From Enterobacter cancerogenus (lineage in GTDB: Bacteria; Pseudomonadota; Gammaproteobacteria; Enterobacterales; Enterobacteriaceae): DNA of 64,000 bases. Location: contig NZ_CP077290.1 in the NCBI RefSeq assembly GCF_019047785.1, positions 1,488,001 to 1,552,000 of the forward strand, given 5' to 3'. A program made the translations under genes and the position numbers. The notes under the pieces are model-generated. The model was not told where the DNA came from, ran no database searches, and saw only the letters and a program-made list of their open reading frames with translations. Each line of letters starts with the position of its first letter. Positions within the stretch are counted from its first letter, which is position 1. Below, piece after piece: positions 16,296-25,299 of this stretch.

Positions 16296-16859
16296 TTATT
16301 CGTATTTCATCACGAAGGTGGCGTCAGCGTTCGCCTGGCCTGGTGTGGTCGCCGCGGCGGTCGCTTTATAGCGCGCGGTGAAGTTCAGGATGTTGGTCCC
16401 TTCAATCAGGTTCTGCGCCGCAGAGAAGGTGGCACCGTCCGGGGTCAGCGTAGTGGACTTGCTGTCGAGGATTTCGATACCTACCCCTTTCGCGGAGTTG
16501 TCGTTGTTACCGGACGTCACCGCCAGCAGGGTTTTGTCGGTAGCATCGATCTGGCCGGTGAACGCAACAGCAGCGGTTTTCGCTACCTGCGGATCGCAAT
16601 CGTTCAGCTCAATGGTGAAAGGAATATTAGAGGTGGTGTCACCCACTTTGGTGAATTTCGCGGTACGGTACTGGCCGAGTTTAACCGTCTGCTCGGAAGA
16701 ATCGGTATTTACGGAACACGCCGCATTCACTAATTCACCTTTAAAATGCACGGTACCGCCATTAACGGAAACCGGCGTGGTGGTATCTTCTGCATGCGCG
16801 GCACCCGCGACCAGGGCCAGTGCAGCAATAACGGTCGTAGCAATGTTGCTAAGTTTCAT
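16296..16859 (-). CDS. fimA: Major type 1 fimbrial subunit FimA
   Basis: A 187-residue major pilin. The signal peptide ends AGAAHA, and the donor-strand segment [18 protein letters not shown] follows. Cys is in NAACSVN and LNDCDPQ, and the penultimate Tyr in FVMKYE. AAAGGAAT sits before the ATG at 16859; the open frame extends 22 codons upstream but contains no better start. It is the first and most expressed gene of the operon. A 68-bp gap to fimI has no obvious terminator. Confidence 0.94.
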   Translation of the reverse strand: MKLSNIATTVIAALALVAGAAHAEDTTTPVSVNGGTVHFKGELVNAACSVNTDSSEQTVKLGQYRTAKFTKVGDTTSNIPFTIELNDCDPQVAKTAAVAFTGQIDATDKTLLAVTSGNNDNSAKGVGIEILDSKSTTLTPDGATFSAAQNLIEGTNILNFTARYKATAAATTPGQANADATFVMKYE

Positions 16860-17167
16860 GTCTATTCCTTTAAAATGTAAATAACCCTTCCCGCAAAAAC
16901 GGGAATAAGAAATATGCTCAATCAATCAAATGAAAGATTATTTCGGAGGAAACAAAGTAGCCGAGGAACGAATATTAAAACATGTCAAAACACTGCCATT
17001 TCGCCAGGTCACATCCTAATCGCGCCTAAGAAATTGACCCTGTCGTCATCAGGGCTTTTGTTCGCGGATCGGGAATTCTCGCAAAGGGTGACTGACAGCG
17101 GCGCTCGCTTCTGACAAAATACAGGCAATCCCCCCTTTTGAACGTTACAGACGGAATCCTCTCTCTG
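16860..17167. other. fimA-folD divergent control region
   Basis: 308 bases upstream of both fimA (minus) and folD (plus). I find no pair of inverted repeats of fimS type and no recombinase gene nearby, so phase switching by inversion as in E. coli fim is not supported. Regulation through FimZ/FimY is the likelier mode. Promoters were not placed with confidence. Confidence 0.5.
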
Positions 17168-18034
17168 ATGGCAGCAAAAATTATTGACGGTAAAACGATT
17201 GCGCAGCAGGTGCGCTCTGAGGTCGCGGAAAAAGTGATGGCGCGTAAAGCGGCAGGTCTTCGCGCGCCAGGGCTGGCCGTTGTGCTGGTTGGTAGCAACC
17301 CGGCCTCGCAGATTTATGTCGGCAGCAAACGCAAAGCGTGTGAAGAAGTTGGCTTCGTCTCGCGCTCCTACGATCTGCCGGAGACCACCAGCGAAGCGGA
17401 ACTGCTGGAACTTATCGACACCCTGAATGCCGATAAAGCGATCGACGGCATCCTGGTGCAGCTGCCGCTGCCTGCGGGCATCGACAACGTGAAAGTGCTT
17501 GAGCGTATCGCGCCGGACAAAGACGTTGACGGCTTCCACCCGTACAACGTGGGTCGCCTGTGCCAGCGCGCCCCGCGCCTGCGCCCGTGCACCCCGCGCG
17601 GTATCGTGACGCTTCTCGAGCGTTATAACATCGATACCTACGGCCTGAACGCCGTGGTGATTGGCGCGTCGAATATCGTGGGCCGTCCGATGAGCATGGA
17701 GCTGCTGCTGGCAGGCTGCACCACCACCGTGACCCACCGCTTCACCAAAAATCTGCGCCATCACGTCGAAAATGCCGACCTGCTGATCGTGGCCGTCGGG
17801 AAGCCGGGCTTTATTCCGGGTGAGTGGATCAAAGAGGGCGCCATTGTCGTGGATGTCGGGATTAACCGACTGGAAAGCGGCAAAGTGGTGGGCGACGTGG
17901 TGTTTGAAGATGCCGCAGCCCGTGCGTCATACATTACCCCGGTTCCGGGCGGCGTAGGCCCGATGACCGTAGCAACATTAATTCAGAATACCTTGCAGGC
18001 CTGCGAGGAGTATCACGACGTAGAGGACGCGTAA
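17168..18034 (+). CDS. folD: Methylenetetrahydrofolate dehydrogenase/cyclohydrolase
   Basis: A 288-residue bifunctional enzyme that interconverts 5,10-methylene- and 10-formyl-tetrahydrofolate with NADP. It has the same length as E. coli FolD and a near-identical start, [19 protein letters not shown]. The catalytic Tyr/Lys region is [13 protein letters not shown]; the [10 protein letters not shown] motif and the Rossmann [10 protein letters not shown] segment are present. ATG 17168 matches the known N-terminus; ten upstream in-frame codons are untranslated. It supplies one-carbon units to the purine genes encoded 7 kb away. ybcJ follows one base after its stop. Confidence 0.97.
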   Translation: MAAKIIDGKTIAQQVRSEVAEKVMARKAAGLRAPGLAVVLVGSNPASQIYVGSKRKACEEVGFVSRSYDLPETTSEAELLELIDTLNADKAIDGILVQLPLPAGIDNVKVLERIAPDKDVDGFHPYNVGRLCQRAPRLRPCTPRGIVTLLERYNIDTYGLNAVVIGASNIVGRPMSMELLLAGCTTTVTHRFTKNLRHHVENADLLIVAVGKPGFIPGEWIKEGAIVVDVGINRLESGKVVGDVVFEDAAARASYITPVPGGVGPMTVATLIQNTLQACEEYHDVEDA

Positions 18035-18035
18035 G

Positions 18036-18248
18036 ATGGCGACATTTTCATTAGGTAAACACCCGCACGTTGAGCTGTGCGATCTGCTGAAGCTGGAAGG
18101 CTGGAGCGAAAGCGGCGCACAGGCCAAAATTGTGATCGCCGACGGACTTGTAACGGTCGATGGCGTGGTGGAAACCCGCAAGCGCTGCAAAATCGTTGCG
18201 GGCCAGACCGTGAGCTTTGAAGGCCAGAGCGTGACTGTTACCGCCTGA
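18036..18248 (+). CDS. ybcJ: S4-domain RNA-binding protein YbcJ
   Basis: A 70-residue protein made almost entirely of an S4 RNA-binding fold (LCDLLKLEGWSESGAQAKIVIADGLV...). It starts ATG one base after folD and is surely co-transcribed with it, as in E. coli. The E. coli homologue is a small RNA-binding protein of uncertain cellular role, suggested from its fold to act on structured RNA. No anomaly is seen. Confidence 0.92.
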   Translation: MATFSLGKHPHVELCDLLKLEGWSESGAQAKIVIADGLVTVDGVVETRKRCKIVAGQTVSFEGQSVTVTA

Positions 18249-18256
18249 GCCGTGTG

Positions 18257-18290
18257 ATGCCCGGTGGCGCGACGCTTACCGGGCCTACAT
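18257..18290. repeat. REP-like palindrome after ybcJ
   Basis: ATGCCCGGTGGCG...CTTACCGGGCCTAC is one REP unit of the type found five more times in this window, here directly following the folD-ybcJ transcript. Confidence 0.8.
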
Positions 18291-18306
18291 ACTGAGTTTA
18301 TATGGC

Positions 18307-18398
18307 CCCTCACCCCGGCCCTCTCCCCACAGGGACGAGGGAGAAGACCGCACCGAGCAGTCCCCTCTCACCTGTGGGGAGAGGGTTAGGGTGAGGGG
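18307..18398. repeat. Large CCCTCACCC...GGGTGAGGG intergenic palindrome, copy 1
   Basis: Outer arms CCCCTCACCCCGGCCCTCTCCCC and GGGGAGAGGGTTAGGGTGAGGGG enclose an internal loop of about 45 bases. Related copies lie at 48054-48088, 56367-56442 and 63247-63281. It is an enterobacterial intergenic repeat that folds into a long hairpin. Confidence 0.8.
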
Positions 18399-18531
18399 AA
18401 CAAACCGCTCTTCTCTCACTTTATCCCCCACATCTATCACGGTTAATTATCGATCGACTTCAAAGAATCACTATTTCGTTTACCGAATTGTGAAATTTAA
18501 GTTGCGCGCTTTTCGGGCTTTCCTCACGATA

Positions 18532-18560
18532 AGTAGAACGTTCTACTAAAACGTTCTACT
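18532..18560. promoter_or_regulatory. Probable LacI-family operator upstream of the PTS gene
   Basis: AGTAGAACGTTCTACT at 18532-18547 is a perfect 16-bp palindrome with the central CG typical of LacI-family sites. A second half site AACGTTCTACT follows at 18550-18560. The regulator encoded at 20188-21204 is the obvious candidate to bind it. Confidence 0.75.
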
Positions 18561-18604
18561 AACAATAACAGCGCTAAAAAAAGCGCTACTCGGGGGAAGT
18601 CAGC

Positions 18605-20104
18605 ATGAGTCTGATATCAGGGTTTGTTAAATCGTTGTCTAAGTTATCGATGATTGGCCGCGCCTTAATGCTGCCAATTTCACTGCTTCCCGCTGCGGGC
18701 CTGCTGCTGGCTTTCGGCGATAAGTTTCATCTGCCGCTGATGATGAACGCGGGCGGGGTTATCTTTGATAACCTGCCGATGCTGTTTGCCATCGGCTCTG
18801 CCGTGGGTCTGGCGTCCGAATCCGGTATCGCCGCGCTGTCTGCGGCGGTCTCGGTGTTTGTCACCAACATTACCATCAGCACCGTGCTGAGCATCACGCC
18901 GGAAATGGCCTCTCAGGGCGGGAAATACGCCATGGTGGTCGGCATTCCGACGCTGCAGATGGGCGTCTTCGGCGGGCTTATCTGCGGTATTCTCGCGGCC
19001 TGGTGTTACAACCGTTTCCATACCATGCAGCTGCCGGAGTTCCTCGGCTTCTTCTCGGGTAAGCGTTTTGTGGCGATCGCGACGGCGTTCCTGTCGTTCC
19101 TGCTCGGCCTGCTGTTGCCGTACGTCTGGCAGCATATCCAGTCCGGCATCGACGCGCTTTCAGTGGTGGTAAACGGCGATAATCAGGCGGCCTCGACCTT
19201 TATCTTCGGTCTGGTGGAGCGCGCGCTGATCCCGCTCGGCCTGCACCATATCTGGTACCCGTCGTTCTGGTACTCGTTCGGGGATTACACCACCCAGGCG
19301 GGCCAGGTGATCCACGGCGACCAGACCATCTGGTTCAAGATGCTGGAAGAAGGGGTGAAATCCTTCAGCAGCGACACCTACCAGAACGCCGGTAAGTTCA
19401 TGCAGGGGGAATTCCCGCTGATGCTGTTCGCGCTGCCTGCGGCGTGTCTGGCGATGTACCACGAAGCGCACACCAAAAATAAGAAAATCGCGGCCGGTAT
19501 TCTCTTCTCCGCCGCCCTCACCTGCTTCCTGACGGGGATCACCGAGCCGGTCGAGTTCACCTTTATCTTTGTGGCACCGATTCTGTACGTCTTTAACGCC
19601 ATCATGGCGGGCCTGGCCTACATGACCATGTACCTGATGCATGCTCATATTGCCAAGTCGTTCTCTGCGGGCTTTATCGACTATCTGTCGTTCGGGATCT
19701 TGCCGTCGTTTAACGGCTACCAGACCAACTTCCTGAGCGCCATTATCATCGGCATCCCGATGGGCCTGATTTACTACTTCACGTTCCGCTTCGTGATCCG
19801 TCGCTTTGACGTGAAAACGCCGGGCCGTACCGAAGTGACCGCCAATGCGGATGACAAATCCGATTCCGAGCTGGCAACCGATATCATCGGCCTGCTGGGC
19901 GGCGCGCAGAATATCAACTCCGTGGGATCCTGTATCACCCGCCTGCGTCTGGAAGTGGCGAAAAGCGAGGCGGTGGATAAAGACGGCCTGAACGGACTCG
20001 GCGCACGCGGCGTTGTCTTCGTTGGCGACAACGGGATTCAGGTGATTTTCGGTGCCAGAGCACAGTTTATCGCCCAGACCATGTCCACGATGATCGGCAA
20101 ATAA
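18605..20104 (+). CDS. PTS sugar permease, fused EIIC-EIIB, glucose/maltose (MalX-like) family
   Basis: A 499-residue inner-membrane phosphotransferase permease. Residues 1-395 are the EIIC transport domain with about ten membrane segments and the GITEPVEF motif. Residues 415-499 form EIIB, with the phosphorylatable Cys443 in SCITRLRL. No EIIA domain is present, so phosphate would have to come from a shared EIIA such as EIIA-Glc. The substrate is unknown; the closest well-known relatives by pattern are MalX and the glucose/N-acetylglucosamine permeases. GGGGGAAG precedes the ATG. A palindromic operator lies 45-73 bp upstream and a MalI-type regulator gene follows. The pair sits between ybcJ and ybcI, which are neighbours in E. 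coli, so it is an insertion or a lineage-specific retention. No sugar-metabolising enzyme accompanies it. Confidence 0.88.
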   Translation: MSLISGFVKSLSKLSMIGRALMLPISLLPAAGLLLAFGDKFHLPLMMNAGGVIFDNLPMLFAIGSAVGLASESGIAALSAAVSVFVTNITISTVLSITPEMASQGGKYAMVVGIPTLQMGVFGGLICGILAAWCYNRFHTMQLPEFLGFFSGKRFVAIATAFLSFLLGLLLPYVWQHIQSGIDALSVVVNGDNQAASTFIFGLVERALIPLGLHHIWYPSFWYSFGDYTTQAGQVIHGDQTIWFKMLEEGVKSFSSDTYQNAGKFMQGEFPLMLFALPAACLAMYHEAHTKNKKIAAGILFSAALTCFLTGITEPVEFTFIFVAPILYVFNAIMAGLAYMTMYLMHAHIAKSFSAGFIDYLSFGILPSFNGYQTNFLSAIIIGIPMGLIYYFTFRFVIRRFDVKTPGRTEVTANADDKSDSELATDIIGLLGGAQNINSVGSCITRLRLEVAKSEAVDKDGLNGLGARGVVFVGDNGIQVIFGARAQFIAQTMSTMIGK

Positions 20105-20121
20105 TAAGATGCCTGAACGAT

Positions 20122-20146
20122 ACGTCTCCTGTACGCTGGGAGACGT
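20122..20146 (+). terminator. Hairpin between the PTS gene and its regulator
   Basis: ACGTCTCC and GGAGACGT form an 8-bp stem around a 9-base loop, without a T run. It may lower transcription into the regulator gene rather than end it. Confidence 0.4.
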
Positions 20147-20187
20147 GTCATATCTGGCTGATAATCGGTAAATTTCAGGGAGCGGTT

Positions 20188-21204
20188 TTGAAGAAAGTCA
20201 GCATTATTGATGTCGCAAAGCATGCGGGGGTCTCGGTTTCTACCGTGTCGCTGGTGCTACGCCAGAAAGGGAAAATCTCAGAGGCCACGATCGGGAAGGT
20301 CAATGCTGCCATCACTGCGCTCGGCTATGTTCATAACGTCGCTGCCGCCAATCTTCGCGCCAACACCTCCAATCTTATCGGCCTGATTCTGCGGGACTTC
20401 AGCGACAGCTTTTCCATCAAGGTGATGGCAAGCATTGTTCAGGAGCTGGAGAAACAGGGCTACATGGTTTTTCTCGGCCAGCCGCTGAACGATGGCGATC
20501 GGCTGGCGCGCTGCCTGCTGTCGTTTAAGCAGCAGGGGGTGGCGGGGGTGATCTATCTTGCCTCCGATACCCGTACCGCCGCTCTGCCGGAGCACATTCG
20601 TCAGTGTCCGCTGCCGCTGGTGGTGGTGTCTCAGTCTCTGCTGGATGAAAAATGCAACCTGGTGATGCGCGACAACCGCCAGGCGGCGAACCTTGCCGCG
20701 CGCTATCTTATCGAGCGTGGTCATCGCGCTATCGCCTATATTGGCGGGCGTGAAGGCTGTCATATCCGCGAACAGCGTCTGCTCGGGTTTCGCAGCGCGC
20801 TGACGCAGAACGGGCTGGTCTGGCGGGAGGAGTTCTCCCCGGCCTGCAGCGATGATACGCTGGCGGCCGGTTACGCCACCCGTCATCTGCTGGAAAAAAA
20901 CAACAGCATCACCGCCCTGCTCTGCCACTCGCCGGATGCGATGATCGGCTCTGTTTCCGGCATCCACCAGGTGGGGCGCACCGTCGGTAAAGACGTGTTT
21001 CTGACGCAGCAGGTCGCGCTGGTGGGTTTTGAAGATATGCTGCATGTGAACCTTACCTCGCCGTCTTTCACCTATGTTTCTTCGGCCAGTGAAGAGACCG
21101 GACGGCAGGCCGCCGGGCTGATGATCCGCAAGCTCAAAGAGCCGGAGCTGCAAACCCAGCGTATCACCCTATCCGGCCAGCTTATCGCCCGCGAATCGGC
21201 GTAA
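20188..21204 (+). CDS. LacI-family repressor, MalI-like
   Basis: A 338-residue LacI/GalR regulator starting at a TTG with GGGAG upstream. The N-terminal helix-turn-helix is VSIIDVAKHAGVSVSTVSLVLRQKG with the hinge ANLRANTSNLIGL. Residues 60-338 are the periplasmic-binding-protein-like sensor domain. The overall pattern resembles MalI, which controls malX-malY in E. coli. It lies 83 bp after the PTS gene and is probably partly co-transcribed, giving autoregulation through the 18532-18560 palindrome. The inducer is unknown. Confidence 0.88.
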   Translation: MKKVSIIDVAKHAGVSVSTVSLVLRQKGKISEATIGKVNAAITALGYVHNVAAANLRANTSNLIGLILRDFSDSFSIKVMASIVQELEKQGYMVFLGQPLNDGDRLARCLLSFKQQGVAGVIYLASDTRTAALPEHIRQCPLPLVVVSQSLLDEKCNLVMRDNRQAANLAARYLIERGHRAIAYIGGREGCHIREQRLLGFRSALTQNGLVWREEFSPACSDDTLAAGYATRHLLEKNNSITALLCHSPDAMIGSVSGIHQVGRTVGKDVFLTQQVALVGFEDMLHVNLTSPSFTYVSSASEETGRQAAGLMIRKLKEPELQTQRITLSGQLIARESA

Positions 21205-21277
21205 AATCAGAATTTAACCCCGCTCTTTTTGCCGGCATTCGCTGCTATATTTCCCTGCTTTAGCCTGGAATATACCG

Positions 21278-21799
21278 ATGCCGACCGTTATCACTCACGC
21301 TGCCGTTCCGCTGTGCCTGGGTTTAGGGCTGGGAACAAAGGTTATCCCTCCGCGCCTGCTGTTTGCGGGTGTTGTCCTCGCCATGCTGCCGGACGCCGAC
21401 GTGCTGGCGTTTAAGTTCGGCGTGGCCTATGGCAACATCTTCGGCCACCGAGGCTTTACCCATTCACTGCTGTTTGCCTTTGTGGTGCCCCTTCTCTGTG
21501 TGTTCATTGGCCGACGCTGGTTCAGGGCAAGCCTGACCCGCTGCTGGCTGTTTCTCACCGTATCGTTGCTGTCGCACAGCCTGCTGGATTCAATAACCAC
21601 AGGCGGAAAAGGCGTCGGCTGGCTGTGGCCGTGGTCGGATGAACGGTTCTTCGCACCGTGGCAGGTGATTAAGGTCGCGCCGTTTGCGCTGTCGCGCTAC
21701 GCCACGCCGTACGGGCATCAGGTGATACTTTCAGAACTGCTGTGGGTGTGGCTGCCGGGGGTGGTGGTGCTGGGGGTGCTGTGGTGGAGGCGGAGGTAA
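21278..21799 (+). CDS. ybcI: Inner-membrane metal-dependent hydrolase family protein YbcI
   Basis: A 173-residue DUF457-family membrane protein with four or five hydrophobic segments. Conserved polar residues in AMLPDADVLAF, GHRGFTHSLLFA and LLSHSLLDSITTGG form the predicted metal site. E. coli YbcI has the same size and is next to cysS there as here. Enzymatic activity has not been shown to my knowledge. It is convergent with cysS across a REP pair. Confidence 0.9.
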   Translation: MPTVITHAAVPLCLGLGLGTKVIPPRLLFAGVVLAMLPDADVLAFKFGVAYGNIFGHRGFTHSLLFAFVVPLLCVFIGRRWFRASLTRCWLFLTVSLLSHSLLDSITTGGKGVGWLWPWSDERFFAPWQVIKVAPFALSRYATPYGHQVILSELLWVWLPGVVVLGVLWWRRR

Positions 21800-21806
21800 A
21801 AGAAAA

Positions 21807-21881
21807 GCCGGGTGGCGGCTGCGCCTTACCCGGCCTACGGTCTGGATTTGTAGGCCCGGTAAGCGTAAGCGCCACCGGGCA
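21807..21881. repeat. REP pair between ybcI and cysS
   Basis: Two inverted REP units (GCCGGGTGGCGGCTGCGCCTTACCC... and its partner GTAGGCCCGGTAAGCG...) fill the gap between convergent ybcI and cysS. Confidence 0.85.
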
Positions 21882-21889
21882 TGACGCAC

Positions 21890-23275
21890 TTACTTACGGC
21901 GCCAGGTCGTGCCCTGCGGGCCATCTTCCAGAATAATGCCCATCTCGGTCAGACGGTTACGCGCTGCATCTGCGGCCGCCCAGTCTTTCGCCTGACGTGC
22001 TTCCAGACGCGCCTTGATAAGCTGCTCAATCTCAGCCACTTCACCCTCGTCTGCCTGGGCACCGCTCTGCAGGAACGCGTCTGGCTCCTGCTCCAGCAGG
22101 CCGAGCACGGAGGAGAGCTTACGCAGGTGCGATGCCAGCGCGTTCGCGGCGGCCATGTCCTCAGACTTCAGGCGGTTCACTTCGCGCGCCATGTCGAACA
22201 GCACGGAGTAGGCTTCCGGCGTGTTGAAGTCATCGTTCATCACCTCAACAAAGCGGGCTTCAAATGCCTCGCCGCCCGCAGCCGGCACTGACTTATCGGT
22301 GCCGCGCAGCGCGGTGTACAGACGCTCCAGCGCCGAGCGCGCCTGCTTCAGGTTCTCTTCGCTGTAGTTCAGCTGGCTGCGGTAGTGACCGGACATCAGG
22401 AAGTAGCGCACGGTTTCCGCGTCGTAATACTTCAGCACGTCGCGCACGGTAAAGAAGTTGCCCAGCGATTTCGACATCTTCTCACGGTCAACCATCACCA
22501 TGCCGGAGTGCATCCAGTAGTTGACGTATTCGCCGCCGTGGGCGCAGGTAGACTGTGCAATTTCATTCTCATGGTGCGGGAACATCAGGTCCGATCCGCC
22601 GCCGTGAATATCGAAGTGTTTGCCCAGCTGTTTGCAGTTCATCGCGGAACATTCAATGTGCCAGCCCGGACGGCCTTCGCCCCACGGAGACGGCCAGCTT
22701 GGCTCGCCCGCTTTGGACATCTTCCACAGCACGAAGTCCATCGGGTTACGCTTCACGTCAACCACATCAACGCGCGCACCGGCCTGAAGCTGCTCCAGAT
22801 CCTGACGGGAGAGCTGTCCGTATGTGGGGTCGGTCGGCACGGAGAACATCACGTCGCCGTTGTCGGCAACATAGGCGTGGCCACGTTCGATCAGCTTTTC
22901 GGTGAGATCGATAATTTCATGAATATGGTGCGTTGCGCGCGGCTCGCTGTCCGGGAGCTGGATGTTCAGCGCATCAAAATCGTTGTGCATTTCGGCGATC
23001 ATGCGATCGACCAGCGCCACAAAGCTTTCGCCATTTTCATTAGCGCGCTTAATGATTTTGTCGTCGATATCGGTGATGTTGCGCACGTACTTCAGGTTGT
23101 AGCCCAAAAAACGCAGGTAACGCGAAACCACGTCGAAAGCGACAAAGGTACGGCCATGGCCGATATGACAGAGGTCGTAAACCGTAATACCACACACGTA
23201 CATGCCGACTTCCCCGGCATGGATAGGTTTAAATTCCTCTTTTTGGCGCGTCATTGTATTAAAGATTTTTAACAT
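21890..23275 (-). CDS. cysS: Cysteinyl-tRNA synthetase
   Basis: A 461-residue class I synthetase with length and sequence as in E. coli. The HIGH motif is in CHIGHGRTF and KMSKS in [11 protein letters not shown]. Zinc ligands include Cys in YVCGITV and CSAMNCK and His in FPHHENE. It charges tRNA-Cys in the cytoplasm. The start [15 protein letters not shown] at 23275 is the conserved one; four upstream in-frame codons are discarded. It is divergent from ppiB, as in E. coli. Confidence 0.97.
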   Translation of the reverse strand: MLKIFNTMTRQKEEFKPIHAGEVGMYVCGITVYDLCHIGHGRTFVAFDVVSRYLRFLGYNLKYVRNITDIDDKIIKRANENGESFVALVDRMIAEMHNDFDALNIQLPDSEPRATHHIHEIIDLTEKLIERGHAYVADNGDVMFSVPTDPTYGQLSRQDLEQLQAGARVDVVDVKRNPMDFVLWKMSKAGEPSWPSPWGEGRPGWHIECSAMNCKQLGKHFDIHGGGSDLMFPHHENEIAQSTCAHGGEYVNYWMHSGMVMVDREKMSKSLGNFFTVRDVLKYYDAETVRYFLMSGHYRSQLNYSEENLKQARSALERLYTALRGTDKSVPAAGGEAFEARFVEVMNDDFNTPEAYSVLFDMAREVNRLKSEDMAAANALASHLRKLSSVLGLLEQEPDAFLQSGAQADEGEVAEIEQLIKARLEARQAKDWAAADAARNRLTEMGIILEDGPQGTTWRRK

Positions 23276-23449
23276 CGAAGATTCCATGTAAACACGTGTG
23301 TGGACGAAAACCGACTATTCTACCCGTAATTCAAACCCGAAGCAGCACACAATGCAAGGTGATCGCGCCTTGTGGTTATGCTATAACAAGCCCCTATATG
23401 TGACCCGAGCACGGGTCGACGTACCACAATAACGGAACAGGATGCAAAA

Positions 23450-23944
23450 ATGGTTACTTTCCACACTAATCATGGCGATATCGTAATCAAGACCTTTGAT
23501 GACAAAGCGCCTGAAACAGTTAAAAACTTCCTGGACTACTGCCGCGAAGGTTTCTACAACAACACTATTTTCCACCGTGTGATCAACGGCTTTATGATCC
23601 AGGGCGGCGGTTTCGAACCTGGCATGAACCAGAAAGAGACGAAAGAAGCGATCAAAAACGAAGCGAACAACGGGCTGAAAAACACCCGTGGTACGCTGGC
23701 GATGGCGCGTACTCAGGCTCCTCACTCTGCAACCGCGCAGTTCTTCATCAACGTGGCTGACAACGACTTCCTGAACTTCTCTGGCGAAAGCCTGCAGGGT
23801 TGGGGCTACTGCGTATTCGCAGAAGTGGTTGAAGGGATGGACGTGGTTGATAAGATTAAAGGCGTTGCCACTGGCCGCAGCGGTATGCACCAGGACGTTC
23901 CTAAAGAAGACGTTATCATCACAAGCGTGACCGTCAGCGAGTAA
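23450..23944 (+). CDS. ppiB: Cytoplasmic peptidyl-prolyl cis-trans isomerase B
   Basis: A 164-residue cyclophilin, identical in length to E. coli PpiB and without a signal peptide. Active-site motifs are [13 protein letters not shown], the [18 protein letters not shown] segment and the W in LQGWGYCVF. It speeds proline isomerisation during protein folding. lpxH begins 3 bp after the stop, so both share a transcript. Confidence 0.97.
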   Translation: MVTFHTNHGDIVIKTFDDKAPETVKNFLDYCREGFYNNTIFHRVINGFMIQGGGFEPGMNQKETKEAIKNEANNGLKNTRGTLAMARTQAPHSATAQFFINVADNDFLNFSGESLQGWGYCVFAEVVEGMDVVDKIKGVATGRSGMHQDVPKEDVIITSVTVSE

Positions 23945-23947
23945 TTC

Positions 23948-24670
23948 GTGGCGACACTCTTTATTGCAGATCTGCATCTGCAAACAGAAGAACCGGCGAT
24001 CACCGCCGGTTTTCTGCGTTTTTTACGCGGTGAAGCGAAAAGCGCCGATGCGCTGTATATTCTGGGCGATCTGTTTGAAGCCTGGATTGGCGACGACGAC
24101 CCCACCCCGCTGCACCGTGAAGTGGCTGAGGCCATTAAGACGCTGGTGGATTCCGGCGTGCCCTGCGCCTTTATCCACGGCAACCGTGATTTCCTGCTGG
24201 GCAAACGCTACGCGCGCGAATCCGGCATGACGCTGCTGCCGGAAGAGCAGGTGCTCGATCTCTATGGCCGCAAGGTGCTGATCATGCACGGCGATACGCT
24301 CTGCACCGACGATACCGGCTACCTGGCGTTTCGCGCCAAAGTGCATACGCCCTGGATCCAGACGCTGTTCCTCGCCCTGCCGCTGTTTATCCGCAGCCGT
24401 ATCGCGGCCAAAATGCGCGCGAGCAGTAAAGCCGCCAACAGCAGCAAATCGATGACCATCATGGACGTTAACCCGCAGGCAGTGGTTAACGTGATGGAAA
24501 AACACCGCGTCCAGTGGTTGATCCACGGTCATACCCATCGTCCTGACGTGCACAACCTTATCGCCAACGGCGAACCCGCGCATCGCGTGGTATTAGGCGC
24601 ATGGCACAGCGAAGGTTCGATGGTCAAGGTCACCCCCGACGGCGTTGAACTGATCGCCTTTCCGTTCTGA
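23948..24670 (+). CDS. lpxH: UDP-2,3-diacylglucosamine diphosphatase
   Basis: A 240-residue calcineurin-like phosphoesterase that makes lipid X in lipid A synthesis. Metal-binding blocks are visible in order: [35 protein letters not shown] and [10 protein letters not shown]. It acts at the inner face of the cytoplasmic membrane. The start is GTG 23948, 3 bp after ppiB. Length matches E. coli LpxH. Confidence 0.96.
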   Translation: MATLFIADLHLQTEEPAITAGFLRFLRGEAKSADALYILGDLFEAWIGDDDPTPLHREVAEAIKTLVDSGVPCAFIHGNRDFLLGKRYARESGMTLLPEEQVLDLYGRKVLIMHGDTLCTDDTGYLAFRAKVHTPWIQTLFLALPLFIRSRIAAKMRASSKAANSSKSMTIMDVNPQAVVNVMEKHRVQWLIHGHTHRPDVHNLIANGEPAHRVVLGAWHSEGSMVKVTPDGVELIAFPF

Positions 24671-24702
24671 TTTTCCCGCGTAATTTTGCGGCAAGTTTAC
24701 CC

Positions 24703-24718
24703 GCGCAACCGTTTTCCT
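24703..24718 (+). promoter_or_regulatory. PurR operator (PUR box) upstream of purE
   Basis: GCGCAACCGTTTTCCT matches the PUR box consensus ACGCAAACGTTTTCGT at 13 of 16 positions and lies 72 bp before the purE start, as expected for PurR control of purEK. Confidence 0.8.
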
Positions 24719-24789
24719 TGCCGATATTACATGCTATTCTCTGTGCCCTCGAAAGCAGTGTGTTCCGCACCACAGGAGTTTTAAGACGC

Positions 24790-25299
24790 ATGTCTTCCCG
24801 CAATAATCCGGCGCGTGTCGCCATCGTGATGGGGTCCAAAAGCGACTGGGCTACCATGCAGTTCGCCGCCGAAATCTTCGAAATCCTGGACGTTCCGCAC
24901 CACGTTGAAGTGGTCTCCGCACACCGTACTCCCGATAAGCTGTTCAGCTTCGCCGAAGGCGCAGAAGAGAACGGCTACGCGGTGATTATTGCCGGTGCGG
25001 GCGGCGCAGCACACCTGCCGGGCATGATTGCCGCCAAAACGCTGGTGCCGGTACTGGGCGTTCCGGTCCAGAGCGCGGCGTTGAGCGGTGTCGATAGCCT
25101 CTATTCCATCGTCCAGATGCCGCGCGGTATTCCTGTGGGTACGCTGGCGATTGGCAAAGCGGGTGCGGCCAACGCCGCCCTGCTCGCTGCACAGATCCTG
25201 GCGACCCAGGATAAAGCGCTGCATCAGCGTCTGGTTGCGTGGCGTAAAGCCCAGACCGACGAGGTGCTGGATAACCCGGACCCACGAGGTGCGGCATGA
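24790..25299 (+). CDS. purE: N5-carboxyaminoimidazole ribonucleotide mutase
   Basis: A 169-residue class I PurE that converts N5-CAIR to CAIR in purine biosynthesis. The conserved [20 protein letters not shown] and [12 protein letters not shown] segments form the active site. The start [10 protein letters not shown] at 24790 is the conserved one and has GGAG nearby. Regulated by the PUR box upstream. The stop overlaps the start of purK by 4 bp (ATGA), giving coupled synthesis of the two enzymes that act in sequence. Confidence 0.97.
   Translation: MSSRNNPARVAIVMGSKSDWATMQFAAEIFEILDVPHHVEVVSAHRTPDKLFSFAEGAEENGYAVIIAGAGGAAHLPGMIAAKTLVPVLGVPVQSAALSGVDSLYSIVQMPRGIPVGTLAIGKAGAANAALLAAQILATQDKALHQRLVAWRKAQTDEVLDNPDPRGAA

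Noticed and set aside
16860..17167. fimS-type invertible promoter element
   Set aside because: No flanking inverted repeats and no fimB/fimE-like recombinase gene nearby.
18484..18510. CRP site upstream of the PTS gene (TTGTGAAATTTAAGTTGCGC)
   Set aside because: Only the left half resembles the consensus; the right half is poor.
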